Assembly: GCA_964480275.1 (NCBI GenBank)
Contig: CAYZOC010000021.1
Coordinates: forward strand, 1 to 18,738
Source of the DNA: DATESG01 sp964480275
GTDB lineage: Bacteria > Bacillota_I > Bacilli_A > RFN20 > CAG-826
Length of the DNA: 18,738 nt
Direction: 5' to 3'
Shown: piece by piece, positions 1 to 7,397 of the stretch
How positions within the stretch are numbered: position 1 is the first letter of the stretch
Layout: each line of letters starts with the position of its first letter
Notes under the pieces: model-generated
What the model was told of the DNA's origin: nothing
The model's database searches: none
Seen by the model: the letters and a program-made list of their open reading frames with translations, nothing else
Program-made: the position numbers and the translations under genes

Positions 1-34
1 ATGTAAATTCGGACCTTTTCTTTTGCCTAGATTA

Positions 35-1444
35 TTATTTCTTCTTATTTGCTTCTTTTATTGCATTGGCTTTTGCTCTAAAAACATTGGCATAACCAGG
101 TTTATTTTCCTGACGAGCTCGGGCAATCGCTAGATCGTCTTTTTTAACGTCATGATTGATTGTTGATCCGGCTGCAATAAAGCCTCCATCCTCGATCGTA
201 ACAGGCGAAACTATTGTCGCATTACTTCCAAGAAATACATTTTTACCAACATATGTGTTGAATTTGTTATAACCATCATAATTCGCGGTGATAACACCAC
301 AGCCAACATTAACATTTTCATCTAACAGCGTGTCACCAATATAACTTAAATGTGCCGCTTTGGTTCCGTCTTTAACAATTGCTTTTTTAAATTCGACAAA
401 GTTGCCTATTTTTGTGTGATTATGAATCTCGACATGACCACGGAAGCGTGTGTATGGACCGATATGATTATCATTTCCAATCTTGCTATCAATAAGGTGT
501 GAAAACATAATTTCGTTATTGTCGCCAATTTCCATGTTCTCAAGGAAAGTTTCTGGACCAATAACATTGTTTTTACCAATTTTTGACTTACCTAGGATTG
601 TAACTCCTGGCCTAATCACTGTGTCTGGCTCAATTTCAACATAGGGGCCAACGTATGCATGATCAGGATCTTCAAAAGTAACACCATTTAGCATGTGTTG
701 ACGATTAATTCTTTGTTTGATAAGTTTTGCTGCTTCCGCAAGTTGGACGCGGTCGTTAGTTCCAAGCATTTCATTTTCATCTTCCAAGATGTATGCCCCA
801 ACCTTATACTCTTTCTTGTTAAATAGATCAATTATATCGGTTAAATACAACTCGCCTGAAGCGTTATTTGTATTTAAAAATTCTAATTGTTCAAATAAAT
901 AATGGTTGTTAACTACGTAGACACCCGCATTTACTTCTTTAACTTTTATTTGCTCATCTTTAAGGTCTTTTTGTTCGACGATTGCTTCAACATGTCCTTG
1001 TTTATTACGAATGATCCGTCCATATCCATGTGGATTTTTTGGTTGTGCAGTTAGCACTGTTAAGTCTAGCTTGTTTGTGTTGTGAAATGCGACAAGCTTT
1101 GTCAGTGATTCCCTTGTTAATAGTGGGGTGTCACCACAGAGGATCAGTGTTGTGCCATCAAGACCCTTGAGCATTGGTGCGGTTTGCATAATCGCATGGC
1201 CAGTACCTAGTTGTTCGTGTTGCCAAGCAATTTCAGCTTCGGTTTCCACTAATTTTTTTGTGTATTCACCACCATGACCAACGATGACCACTTTTTTGCC
1301 GTCAACGAGTCCTTTCGTGGCGTCTAAAACGTAATTAACTAGCGGAACACCAAGAATTGGATAGCCAACCTTAGAAATATCATTGTTGAGCGAACGCATT
1401 CTTGTGCCTTTGCCCGCGGCAAGTATTATAGAGTGTAATTTCAT
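35..1444 (-). CDS. glmU: Bifunctional UDP-N-acetylglucosamine pyrophosphorylase / glucosamine-1-phosphate N-acetyltransferase
   Basis: This cytoplasmic enzyme makes UDP-GlcNAc from glucosamine-1-phosphate, acetyl-CoA and UTP, the entry point to peptidoglycan. It has 469 residues, a normal length for the family. The N-terminal uridyltransferase domain shows LAAGKGTRM (residues 8-16), Lys25, QLGTGHA (78-84) and GDTPL (104-108). The C-terminal half is a left-handed beta-helix of hexapeptide repeats with the acetyltransferase segment AAHLSYIGD, which carries the expected catalytic His, and the NYDG motif. The segment SKVGYPILGVP departs from the usual SKVLHPIxGKP. The gene is last in the minus-strand series, 101 bp after ksgA. 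No ribosome binding site lies at normal spacing from the ATG; an AGGAGG sits 26 nt upstream with a hairpin between (separate entry). A weak sigma-A-like promoter in the 101-bp gap is possible but not convincing. Identity is very sure. Confidence 0.97.
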   Translation of the reverse strand: MKLHSIILAAGKGTRMRSLNNDISKVGYPILGVPLVNYVLDATKGLVDGKKVVIVGHGGEYTKKLVETEAEIAWQHEQLGTGHAIMQTAPMLKGLDGTTLILCGDTPLLTRESLTKLVAFHNTNKLDLTVLTAQPKNPHGYGRIIRNKQGHVEAIVEQKDLKDEQIKVKEVNAGVYVVNNHYLFEQLEFLNTNNASGELYLTDIIDLFNKKEYKVGAYILEDENEMLGTNDRVQLAEAAKLIKQRINRQHMLNGVTFEDPDHAYVGPYVEIEPDTVIRPGVTILGKSKIGKNNVIGPETFLENMEIGDNNEIMFSHLIDSKIGNDNHIGPYTRFRGHVEIHNHTKIGNFVEFKKAIVKDGTKAAHLSYIGDTLLDENVNVGCGVITANYDGYNKFNTYVGKNVFLGSNATIVSPVTIEDGGFIAAGSTINHDVKKDDLAIARARQENKPGYANVFRAKANAIKEANKKK

Positions 1445-1476
1445 AATTTTGTTGCTAGAAATACTAGCATCCTCCT
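1445..1476 (-). promoter_or_regulatory. Hairpin-bridged ribosome binding site of glmU
   Basis: On the minus strand AGGAGG (1471-1476) is followed by one A, then the perfect inverted repeat TGCTAG-TATTT-CTAGCA (1453-1469), then ACAAAATT and the glmU ATG. Linear spacing is 26 nt, too far for initiation. If the 6-bp stem folds, effective spacing is 9 nt, which is ideal. No other purine-rich site lies closer. A 9-codon reading frame starts at 1470 directly abutting the AGGAGG and ends in TGA overlapping the glmU ATG; its zero spacing makes it an unlikely alternative. An ATT start in the glmU frame at 8-nt spacing also exists. The structure is seen; its role is inferred. Confidence 0.6.
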
Positions 1477-1545
1477 TTGATCTTAGATTTTACCTACTTT
1501 TTATTTTACATTAATCGGCAAACTAACAATAATCTTTTTACATTA

Positions 1546-2358
1546 TTAATGAGTTAATGCCATGAAATTGTTATATAAGTCGACAAATTTATCAGGTTCT
1601 AACTCTTCAGGGCGTGCATTAAGCGAAATTCCGCTGTTATTTATAATTTTTTCTCTAATCTCTTTATTTGAAACTAAAGTATTCAAATTGTTTAGAATTG
1701 TTTTTCTTCGCATCAAAAAGAGCGCTTTAATAAATTTGTACATCCTCTCAATTTCTAAATTGTGCGGTACAAGCTTAAAAGAATAAACAGATGAATTTAC
1801 ATTAGGGACTGGATAAAAGGCACTACGGTCTACATTTATTACATGTTCTAATTTACCTGTCAGCGCAAGAAGTATTGTTAACGGACCATACTGCTTGGAT
1901 TTAGGGCTAGCAAGCAGTCGTTCTTTCATTTCTTGTTGAACCATAAATACAAAATTAACTAGTTGCTTGTTTTCTAAAATAACCTTCTCAATAATTGCCG
2001 TTGTTATGTAGTAGGGTAAGTTACTGACGACACTAAGAGCCTGATCGGCAAACGATAACTTTAAAACGTCAAGATCAATAACTTCAACGTGTTCTAAATG
2101 ATTAAATTCACTTGTTAAATACTTCGCTAATCCATGGTCTATTTCCACTAGTTTGATTGTCTTCTTAGCCTTTACTAGATGTTGGCTCAATGCCCCCAGT
2201 CCAGGTCCAATCTCATAAATGATTTTACTTTGATCATTAATAACAAGGCGAGTGATAGATTCGGCCACACTTGTGGAGACAAGAAAATTTTGGCCAAACA
2301 TCTTTTGTGGAGCTAAGCCAAGACTTTTTAATCGTTCAATCGTTTGCAATTTATCCAT
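1546..2358 (-). CDS. ksgA: 16S rRNA (adenine1518-N6/adenine1519-N6)-dimethyltransferase
   Basis: KsgA (RsmA) dimethylates two adjacent adenines in the 3'-terminal hairpin of 16S rRNA during late 30S assembly, using SAM. The 270 residues show GQNFLV (22-27), the SAM-binding loop EIGPGLG (49-55) and the catalytic NLPYY (113-117), followed by the small C-terminal helical domain. The ATG overlaps the end of rnmV by 8 nt (ATGGATAA), and no good ribosome binding site precedes it, so translation is probably coupled to rnmV. The tatD-rnmV-ksgA order is a known conserved cluster in Bacilli. Confidence 0.97.
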   Translation of the reverse strand: MDKLQTIERLKSLGLAPQKMFGQNFLVSTSVAESITRLVINDQSKIIYEIGPGLGALSQHLVKAKKTIKLVEIDHGLAKYLTSEFNHLEHVEVIDLDVLKLSFADQALSVVSNLPYYITTAIIEKVILENKQLVNFVFMVQQEMKERLLASPKSKQYGPLTILLALTGKLEHVINVDRSAFYPVPNVNSSVYSFKLVPHNLEIERMYKFIKALFLMRRKTILNNLNTLVSNKEIREKIINNSGISLNARPEELEPDKFVDLYNNFMALTH

Positions 2359-2875
2359 TTATTAAACTCACAATCATTTCTTTTGTTACATTTAAGTGGT
2401 ATAAGCGATTAATCATGACCTTATTATTACAGTGTCCTATCTTGAATTTTTCACTTAAAAATTTGCGATATTGCGGATTAATTTGTTGGAAATAAAGCAG
2501 GTCAATTAAGGTTAATTTTTCAACTGGCTTTTTTGGTAAACTTATAAGTGGCATTACTTTTTCAAGCAGTGGCTCAACTTTGGTTTCCGCTAGTCCTAAT
2601 TTTCCGCCCTTAATGCTGTCTTTCTTGCGGATTTGCACTCTTTTTGCTTGTGGTAACGCTTGTAAAATTCGTTGAGCTATTGTTTCACCGGGAACATCAG
2701 GGTCGGTGATAACAATCATATCATGGGTCTTTTCTAATTCTTTTAGATAACTTATAGTTTCACGTGAAACATAGAGCCCGTTTGTCATAACAATTTCACA
2801 ATCAAAATATTGCGATAATAACAACTTATCGCTTTTTCCTTCAACAATAAATACCGAATTGGTCGTTATTTTCAT
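2351..2875 (-). CDS. rnmV: Ribonuclease M5 (5S rRNA maturation, Toprim domain)
   Basis: RNase M5 trims both ends of 5S rRNA precursors in low-GC Gram-positives. The 174-residue protein has an N-terminal Toprim domain with the catalytic Glu12 in FIVEGKSD and the acidic DPD motif at 58-60 (ITDPDVPGE). The C-terminal half is the family-specific extension. Length is slightly below the roughly 186 residues known for Bacillus. The start codon overlaps the tatD stop as ATGA, and the site where a ribosome binding site would lie is filled by a parS palindrome, so initiation presumably relies on coupling to tatD. A second parS copy lies inside the gene and encodes VSRET (36-40). Confidence 0.95.
   Translation of the reverse strand: MKITTNSVFIVEGKSDKLLLSQYFDCEIVMTNGLYVSRETISYLKELEKTHDMIVITDPDVPGETIAQRILQALPQAKRVQIRKKDSIKGGKLGLAETKVEPLLEKVMPLISLPKKPVEKLTLIDLLYFQQINPQYRKFLSEKFKIGHCNNKVMINRLYHLNVTKEMIVSLING
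2756..2771. promoter_or_regulatory. parS site 1 (ParB/Spo0J binding, inside rnmV)
   Basis: The sequence AGTTTCACGTGAAACA has a perfect 14-bp palindromic core (2757-2770). It matches the Bacillus parS consensus TGTTTCACGTGAAACA at 15 of 16 positions. ParB (Spo0J) loads onto such sites near the origin and recruits SMC for chromosome segregation. On the coding strand of rnmV it is read GTT TCA CGT GAA AC. Confidence 0.93.
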
Positions 2876-3648
2876 AGTTTCACGTGAAACACATTTTCGC
2901 TATTTTCGAGTAAAATTTCTTGTAGTGTTTCCGCTTCAATTTCTCTAATTTTAACAACTTCTTCAAAGATGAGTGGAAGATAGCTAGATTCATTTTGTTT
3001 GCCCCGATTTGGATGGGGAGCTAAATAGGGACTATCGGTTTCGATTACTAGACGGTTTAGAGGAATTTCCCGTGCGACTCGTTTAGGTTCTTTGGCGTTT
3101 TTAAACGTGATTGGTCCACCAAGCCCAATGTAAAAACCCAACTTAATAAACTCATTGGCCATCTCACTTGATGAGGAAAAACAGTGCATAATCCCTCCTT
3201 GTTTTACCCTGTGTTTCTTAAGTAAATCTAGTGTCTCTTGTGTTGCATCTCGATTATGCACGACGATTGGTTTATCGTATTTATTAGCCATTTCGATTTG
3301 TCTAATAAACCACTCTTTTTGTATATCATGTTCGCTTGTTTGTTTATGCCAATAATAGTCGAGTCCTATTTCACCTAGTGCCACTGTCTTGGGATGAGCA
3401 AGAAGCGGTTCTAATTCAAGTAAATCTTCACTTTTAGCGTTAAAACAATCACTTGGATGAATACCAACAACTGCAAAAACTCCATCATGTTGCTCGGCAA
3501 GTTCAAGCGCGCGTTTGCTTGAGGCTAAATCCCAAGCAATAACTGCGAAATAATTCACGCCGTTTTGTTTTGCTCTTGCTAAATAACCTTCAACATCATC
3601 ATTAAAATTTTCGGCATTTAAATGGCAGTGTGTATCAAATAAAATCAT
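2872..3648 (-). CDS. tatD: TatD-family metal-dependent hydrolase (DNase)
   Basis: A TIM-barrel amidohydrolase of 258 residues, the normal size for TatD/YabD. Metal ligands and signature motifs are visible: DTHCH (5-9), GEIGLDYYW with Glu93, HNRD with His131, HCFS with His155, and ETDSPYLAP with Asp205. Family members are Mg-dependent 3'-5' exonucleases or DNases; the physiological substrate in Gram-positives is unsettled. The ATG lies 1 nt after the mnmE stop with an AGG-rich site inside the mnmE end, and the TGA stop overlaps the rnmV ATG. The last codons are embedded in parS site 2. Confidence 0.94.
   Translation of the reverse strand: MILFDTHCHLNAENFNDDVEGYLARAKQNGVNYFAVIAWDLASSKRALELAEQHDGVFAVVGIHPSDCFNAKSEDLLELEPLLAHPKTVALGEIGLDYYWHKQTSEHDIQKEWFIRQIEMANKYDKPIVVHNRDATQETLDLLKKHRVKQGGIMHCFSSSSEMANEFIKLGFYIGLGGPITFKNAKEPKRVAREIPLNRLVIETDSPYLAPHPNRGKQNESSYLPLIFEEVVKIREIEAETLQEILLENSENVFHVKL
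2876..2891. promoter_or_regulatory. parS site 2 (tatD/rnmV junction)
   Basis: This 16-mer is identical to parS site 1 and lies exactly 120 bp from it; identity extends to 18 bp (2874-2891 versus 2754-2771). It covers the last codons of tatD in another frame, TTT CAC GTG AAA (FHVK), and ends one base before the rnmV ATG. The same DNA word in two different reading frames argues that the DNA site, not the peptide, is conserved. Confidence 0.93.
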
Positions 3649-3649
3649 T

Positions 3650-4978
3650 TTACTTACCTACGCAAAAACGCGAAAATATTTCTTTGCTTAAATCCGCGTC
3701 GTTGTTTTCTCCTAATAAATCATTGAGGGTAAAGAATGCATCCTGGAGAGTAACACTAACTAGGTCAAGCGGGATATCATTTTCGGCATCGCTTTTGGCT
3801 TGATCTAGTAATACTTTAGTCTTTGCTAATAATCCTAACTGCCGAGCATTATTTAAGCTTGGGCGAACATAACTTTCTTCTTCGATTCCTAAAAGTTCCA
3901 GTATTTGCCGCTCCAACCCTTCAATGTCTTTGCTTCGGGCAGAAATATAAATCGCGTCTTGTTCTTTTTCTTTGATTAAATCAGCTTTATTATAGACAAC
4001 TATTCTTTTCTTGTGTTTTGTTGCTTCGATCAACTGTTGGTCCTCATTTGTCATCTTTTGACTTGCATCAAGAACAACAACAACCATATCCGCACCTTCA
4101 ATTGATTTACGGGCCTTATCAATTCCGATTGATTCAACAACATCGCTACTTTCTCTAATACCTGCAGTATCAAAAAGATTTAATGTAATGCCTCTAACCT
4201 TGACTTGTCCTTCAACAATATCACGCGTTGTTCCTGCAATATCAGTTACAATGGCTTTTTCTTCATTCAATAACGCATTAAGAAGTGAGGATTTGCCAAC
4301 GTTTGGCCGGCCCACAATTGCAACATTAATTCCTTCTTTAATTATTTTTCCCTGTATTCCTTGATCAATTAAGCGGCCAATATCTTGATTAATTATTGTT
4401 AATTGTTCAATTACTTGTTTTTTGGTCACAACACCAATATCTTCATACTCAGGATAATCAATATTTACTTCAATATTACTAAGCAAATCAGCAATCTTTG
4501 TTTTAATTGGCAAAACAATTTTACTAGTTTCACCTTCTAGTGATAAGAGCGATAGTTTTTTCGCCTCCGAAGAAGTCGCATTGATCATGTCGTTGATGGC
4601 TTCAGCCTGAATAAGATCAATTTTACCATTAAGATATGCACGGCTTGAAAATTCACCCTGAGTTGCAAGTCTTGCTCCGTGTTTTAAAAACAGTTCAATA
4701 ATTTGGTTGGAAATAAGTGTTGATCCATGACATATGATTTCCACAACGTTTTCACCTGTAAAGGACTTGGGGGCCATAAAAACGAGGGCGACAACCTCAT
4801 CAATTATTTCTCCTTCATCGTGGATGTGACCATAAACAATGGCTTTACTAGTCTTGCCAAGAACCTGCTTGTCAAAAATTTTATTAAATATATCAATTGC
4901 GTCCGCTCCAGATACACGGACGACCGCAAGTGCGCTTTTTATTGGTGCTGTTGCTAGCGCAACGATAGTTTCTACCAT
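3650..4978 (-). CDS. mnmE: tRNA modification GTPase MnmE (TrmE)
   Basis: MnmE works with MnmG (GidA) to install carboxymethylaminomethyl or related groups on U34 of tRNAs read at split codon boxes. The 442 residues hold the N-terminal folate-binding domain (about 1-115), a helical domain with the Ras-like G domain inserted, and the C-terminal CVGK (439-442), whose Cys is the conserved terminal motif. G-domain motifs are GRPNVGKS (223-230), DTAG (270-273) and NKAD (330-333). The ATG is preceded by AGAGG at about 8 nt. Unlike the common order in Firmicutes, mnmG does not follow; tatD does, 1 nt downstream. Confidence 0.97.
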   Translation of the reverse strand: MVETIVALATAPIKSALAVVRVSGADAIDIFNKIFDKQVLGKTSKAIVYGHIHDEGEIIDEVVALVFMAPKSFTGENVVEIICHGSTLISNQIIELFLKHGARLATQGEFSSRAYLNGKIDLIQAEAINDMINATSSEAKKLSLLSLEGETSKIVLPIKTKIADLLSNIEVNIDYPEYEDIGVVTKKQVIEQLTIINQDIGRLIDQGIQGKIIKEGINVAIVGRPNVGKSSLLNALLNEEKAIVTDIAGTTRDIVEGQVKVRGITLNLFDTAGIRESSDVVESIGIDKARKSIEGADMVVVVLDASQKMTNEDQQLIEATKHKKRIVVYNKADLIKEKEQDAIYISARSKDIEGLERQILELLGIEEESYVRPSLNNARQLGLLAKTKVLLDQAKSDAENDIPLDLVSVTLQDAFFTLNDLLGENNDADLSKEIFSRFCVGK

Positions 4979-4997
4979 ATTAATTACCTCTAATTTA

Positions 4998-5006
4998 TTT
5001 TAACAC
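4998..5006 (-). promoter_or_regulatory. Possible extended -10 promoter of mnmE
   Basis: On the minus strand TGTTAAAAT fits the extended -10 pattern TGnTANAAT. A start 7 nt downstream would fall at about 4991, giving a 13-nt leader that begins almost at the AGAGG ribosome binding site. There is no -35. Because an intrinsic terminator lies just upstream, mnmE needs either its own promoter or readthrough; this is the only candidate seen. The very short leader makes it doubtful. Confidence 0.3.
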
Positions 5007-5022
5007 AAACACTAATCAGCTA

Positions 5023-5046
5023 GAGAAAAACCACCTTTCGGTGGTT
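5023..5046 (-). terminator. Intrinsic terminator after jag
   Basis: On the minus strand AACCACC-GAAA-GGTGGTT forms a 7-bp stem with a GAAA tetraloop, followed by TTTCTC. It overlaps two bases of the jag stop codon and ends the rpmH-rnpA-yidC-jag transcript. The U-tract is short, so some readthrough into mnmE is plausible. Confidence 0.75.
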
Positions 5047-5650
5047 ATTCGCTTTCCGTATATTTTATAACAATTCGCCGATCGTTTCTTTCGCCAATTG
5101 ATTCAGTCGTAATATTTGAATAATTTGTTAACGCGTTATGTACCGCTCTTCTTTCATCGGCCACCATTGGATCAAGCGTCACATTAATATGTGATTTTCT
5201 TACTTCCCGAGCAACACGTTTAGCAATCGATATCACCTTTGAATAGCGTTGGTTCTTATAATCATTGATGTCAACAAGTACACGAATTCTTCTTTTGAAT
5301 CTCGTTGTTGCCGCTAACTTTACCAACTGATTAATCGCAGCAAGGGTGCGGCCATTCTTTCCAATAAGAATTGAATTATGTGTTGTGTCCATTTCGAGTC
5401 TAATCAACCCACCTTCTAAGCTTGGGCGAATTGTTGGCTCGATGTCAAAAGCTTTGATGGCTTTCTCTAAATACTCTACTAAGTAATCAATTACGTCACT
5501 TGTTTCGATAACGTTGATAACAATTGTCTTTTTGAATAGTCGTTTTTTCTCTTCAACAACTTCGTAAATAATATCTTCTACAGGAAGACCAAAATCTTCA
5601 CATGCTTCTTGTAATGCTGTTTCTAGCGTTTTTGCTTCATATAATTTCAT
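5045..5650 (-). CDS. jag: RNA-binding protein Jag/KhpB (Jag-N, KH, R3H domains)
   Basis: Jag (KhpB, also EloR) is a cytoplasmic RNA-binding protein linked in other Firmicutes to cell elongation and typically encoded beside yidC (spoIIIJ). Domains in 201 residues: Jag-N (about 1-50, beginning MKLYEAKTLETAL), a KH domain with the loop GKNG at 97-100, and a C-terminal R3H domain with Arg167 and His171. The linker between Jag-N and KH is very short. The start chosen at 5650 overlaps the yidC stop as ATGA and has AGAGG about 8 nt upstream. A longer in-frame reading to 5791 exists but would be the out-of-frame shadow of yidC, rich in Cys and Tyr, so it was discarded. Confidence 0.95.
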   Translation of the reverse strand: MKLYEAKTLETALQEACEDFGLPVEDIIYEVVEEKKRLFKKTIVINVIETSDVIDYLVEYLEKAIKAFDIEPTIRPSLEGGLIRLEMDTTHNSILIGKNGRTLAAINQLVKLAATTRFKRRIRVLVDINDYKNQRYSKVISIAKRVAREVRKSHINVTLDPMVADERRAVHNALTNYSNITTESIGERNDRRIVIKYTESE

Positions 5651-7023
5651 TTTTTCAACCTCTTCTTTTCTAATACGGCATGTGTAATGACTGCTTGGGC
5701 AATCGAAATAAGCGCGCCAACAAGCCAGTAGATACCCATTGCAGCCGGTAGAGTCCATGACATTACGACAATCATAATAAACATAAACCACGTAATCATC
5801 TTCATTTGTGATTGTTGTTTGTCACCAGCAGGATTCGCGGAAGTTTTAGCAACTTCTTTCTTTACGCGCTTCTTTGCAAGCCATTGGGACATTCTTGTAC
5901 TTACGAATTGTGATGCTGCCATCAAGAGGAATAGACCAACAGCGGTCCACCAACTAGCGGTAAACCAACCACTCATCATTGCTCCACCTAATTGAGCATT
6001 TAAGTTTAAACCAAACACAGAGTCACTAGCCAGCGAAGCACTACCTGTCATCGCGCCCCAAACCGCAATAAAGATTGGGAATTGGACAAAAAGAACAAGA
6101 ATTGAACTTAATGGGTTCACATTGTTTTTCTTGTAGAGCGCCATTTGTGCGTTGGCAAGGGCTTGTTTTTCATATTGATTTGTATTTGAATTTGGATATT
6201 TTTGTTGGATTTTAGCAAGTTCTGGTTGTAGTGCTTGCATCTTTTGTTGTGATGCAGTCGATTTAAGTGTTGCTAAAATCATGATTGAACGAACAGTAAC
6301 AGTTGTGATTATGATTGCAAAAACTTGACCAATACCACCAGCACCAAAGGCAGCCGTCAATAGTTCAACAAAGGCCGCGATTGGAAATACTAATAAACCT
6401 TCGATTGGTCCACGGCTAAATGCATAGCCCCAATCTTTGGCGGTCACAGGGATTTTTTCACCATCAGGTCCATATTCACCATCATTAATTGCGATACAAG
6501 CCCGATAAGCAGAGACTTTGGCGGTTAATTGTTGTTTATAAAAGCCGACAAAATCCGTTGTCGGTGCGTTTTCAAAGCCGATTTCTTGGCCAATAGAGTA
6601 AACCCAAAAATTGAAGTTCCCCCATAAAACATCACCACTAGTTGCGGCAACAGCGCTTTCACTACCAAGAAACTTGAGGTGTCCATATTGATTAAGGACT
6701 TGAGCATCGTTTTCTACGCTTCTTGTCATTCCGGATGTGTAATAGGCTAAGTCTAATACTTCTTCATCAAGACGAACCCAGAAGTCCATGCTTGGAACAG
6801 CATACCCTTGGGCAAGAGCGTCGTCGACGATTTTATCAAGGTTGTCGTTATAAACTAGTGTTTCCGTGTTGCCCTCAACAACCTTTACAAGTCCACGGTC
6901 TTCGTTATAGAGCATGTGGGCAGTATCAGCTGGCGCGCAAAAACTAGCGGTACAACCAGATAAGACAAAAACGGCCGTTACTAAACCACCAATTGTTAAT
7001 AGTCTTTTATTTTTCTTATTCAT
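5647..7023 (-). CDS. yidC: Membrane protein insertase YidC/Oxa1, lipoprotein form with large extracytoplasmic domain
   Basis: YidC inserts and folds membrane proteins, alone or with Sec. The 458-residue protein opens with a lipoprotein signal peptide ending in LSGC (lipid Cys24). About 180 residues then precede the conserved insertase core. Predicted membrane segments are near 207-226, 231-252, 304-325, 358-378, 409-424 and 427-449. Arg245 (TVTVRSIMI) is the conserved groove arginine, followed by the cytoplasmic hairpin KMQALQPELAKIQQKYP. The tail is basic (KKRLKK). Bacillus SpoIIIJ is about 260 residues, so the extracytoplasmic part (about 25-205, with Cys29 and Cys176) is unusually large. 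The ATG overlaps rnpA by 8 nt with GGAG 7 nt upstream; the TGA stop overlaps jag. Confidence 0.95.
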   Translation of the reverse strand: MNKKNKRLLTIGGLVTAVFVLSGCTASFCAPADTAHMLYNEDRGLVKVVEGNTETLVYNDNLDKIVDDALAQGYAVPSMDFWVRLDEEVLDLAYYTSGMTRSVENDAQVLNQYGHLKFLGSESAVAATSGDVLWGNFNFWVYSIGQEIGFENAPTTDFVGFYKQQLTAKVSAYRACIAINDGEYGPDGEKIPVTAKDWGYAFSRGPIEGLLVFPIAAFVELLTAAFGAGGIGQVFAIIITTVTVRSIMILATLKSTASQQKMQALQPELAKIQQKYPNSNTNQYEKQALANAQMALYKKNNVNPLSSILVLFVQFPIFIAVWGAMTGSASLASDSVFGLNLNAQLGGAMMSGWFTASWWTAVGLFLLMAASQFVSTRMSQWLAKKRVKKEVAKTSANPAGDKQQSQMKMITWFMFIMIVVMSWTLPAAMGIYWLVGALISIAQAVITHAVLEKKRLKK

Positions 7024-7348
7024 CAGTTTTCTCCAATTTATTTAACATTTTTTCGACAAGCGCATCGATTTGATCATACGAATATTCGAGATAACTTTTT
7101 CTTACCACTGCAACTATTTCGAAATTTGGATATTTGTTGATATGTTTTCTAAAGATTGAACGGAGTTGACGTTTAATCTTGTTTCTTGTTACAGCGTTTC
7201 CTACTTTTTTGCTAACAGCGAGCCCAACTTTTAATTGTTGGTCACTTTTCACAAAGTAGATGATCAATGCAGCTTGTCTGAAGGATTTGCCAGTATGAAT
7301 AATCCGTGTGAAATCTTTATTGTCTTTAACACGATGTTGTTTATTCAC
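7016..7348 (-). CDS. rnpA: Ribonuclease P protein component
   Basis: RnpA binds the catalytic RNase P RNA and helps remove 5' leaders from pre-tRNA. The 110-residue basic protein has the signature RNR motif region AVTRNKIKRQLR (52-63) preceded by VGLAVSKKVG. The start is GTG at 7346-7348, supported by AAGGAGG (7355-7361) at 6-nt spacing. It follows rpmH by 49 bp, with a strong hairpin between them that may lower rnpA expression relative to L34. The end overlaps yidC by 8 nt. Confidence 0.96.
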   Translation of the reverse strand: MNKQHRVKDNKDFTRIIHTGKSFRQAALIIYFVKSDQQLKVGLAVSKKVGNAVTRNKIKRQLRSIFRKHINKYPNFEIVAVVRKSYLEYSYDQIDALVEKMLNKLEKTDE

Positions 7349-7366
7349 AAGTAGCCTCCTTAATTA

Positions 7367-7391
7367 AGAAAATAGCCGGTCGAGACCGGCT
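7367..7391 (-). terminator. Hairpin between rpmH and rnpA (partial terminator or attenuator)
   Basis: On the minus strand AGCCGGTC-TC-GACCGGCT forms up to an 8-bp GC-rich stem (7374-7391), followed by ATTTTCT. It begins 6 nt after the rpmH stop. The U-tract is imperfect and rnpA has no promoter of its own that I can see, so this is probably a leaky terminator or an RNA-processing and stability barrier that sets a high L34 to RnpA ratio. Confidence 0.6.
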
Positions 7392-7397
7392 TTAGAA

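Noticed and set aside
1..34. Possible terminator or next gene after glmU
   Set aside because: The 34 bases show no hairpin or readable start; the window is too short to judge.
1477..1545. Weak promoter pair TTGTTA / TAAAAT and an AT-only inverted repeat in the ksgA-glmU gap
   Set aside because: Spacer is 15 bp, and AT-rich matches of this quality are expected by chance; not strong enough to list.
5651..5791. N-terminal extension of jag to 5791
   Set aside because: It overlaps yidC in another frame, gives an atypical Cys/Tyr-rich peptide, and the start at 5650 has an ATGA overlap, a ribosome binding site and a perfect Jag-N start.
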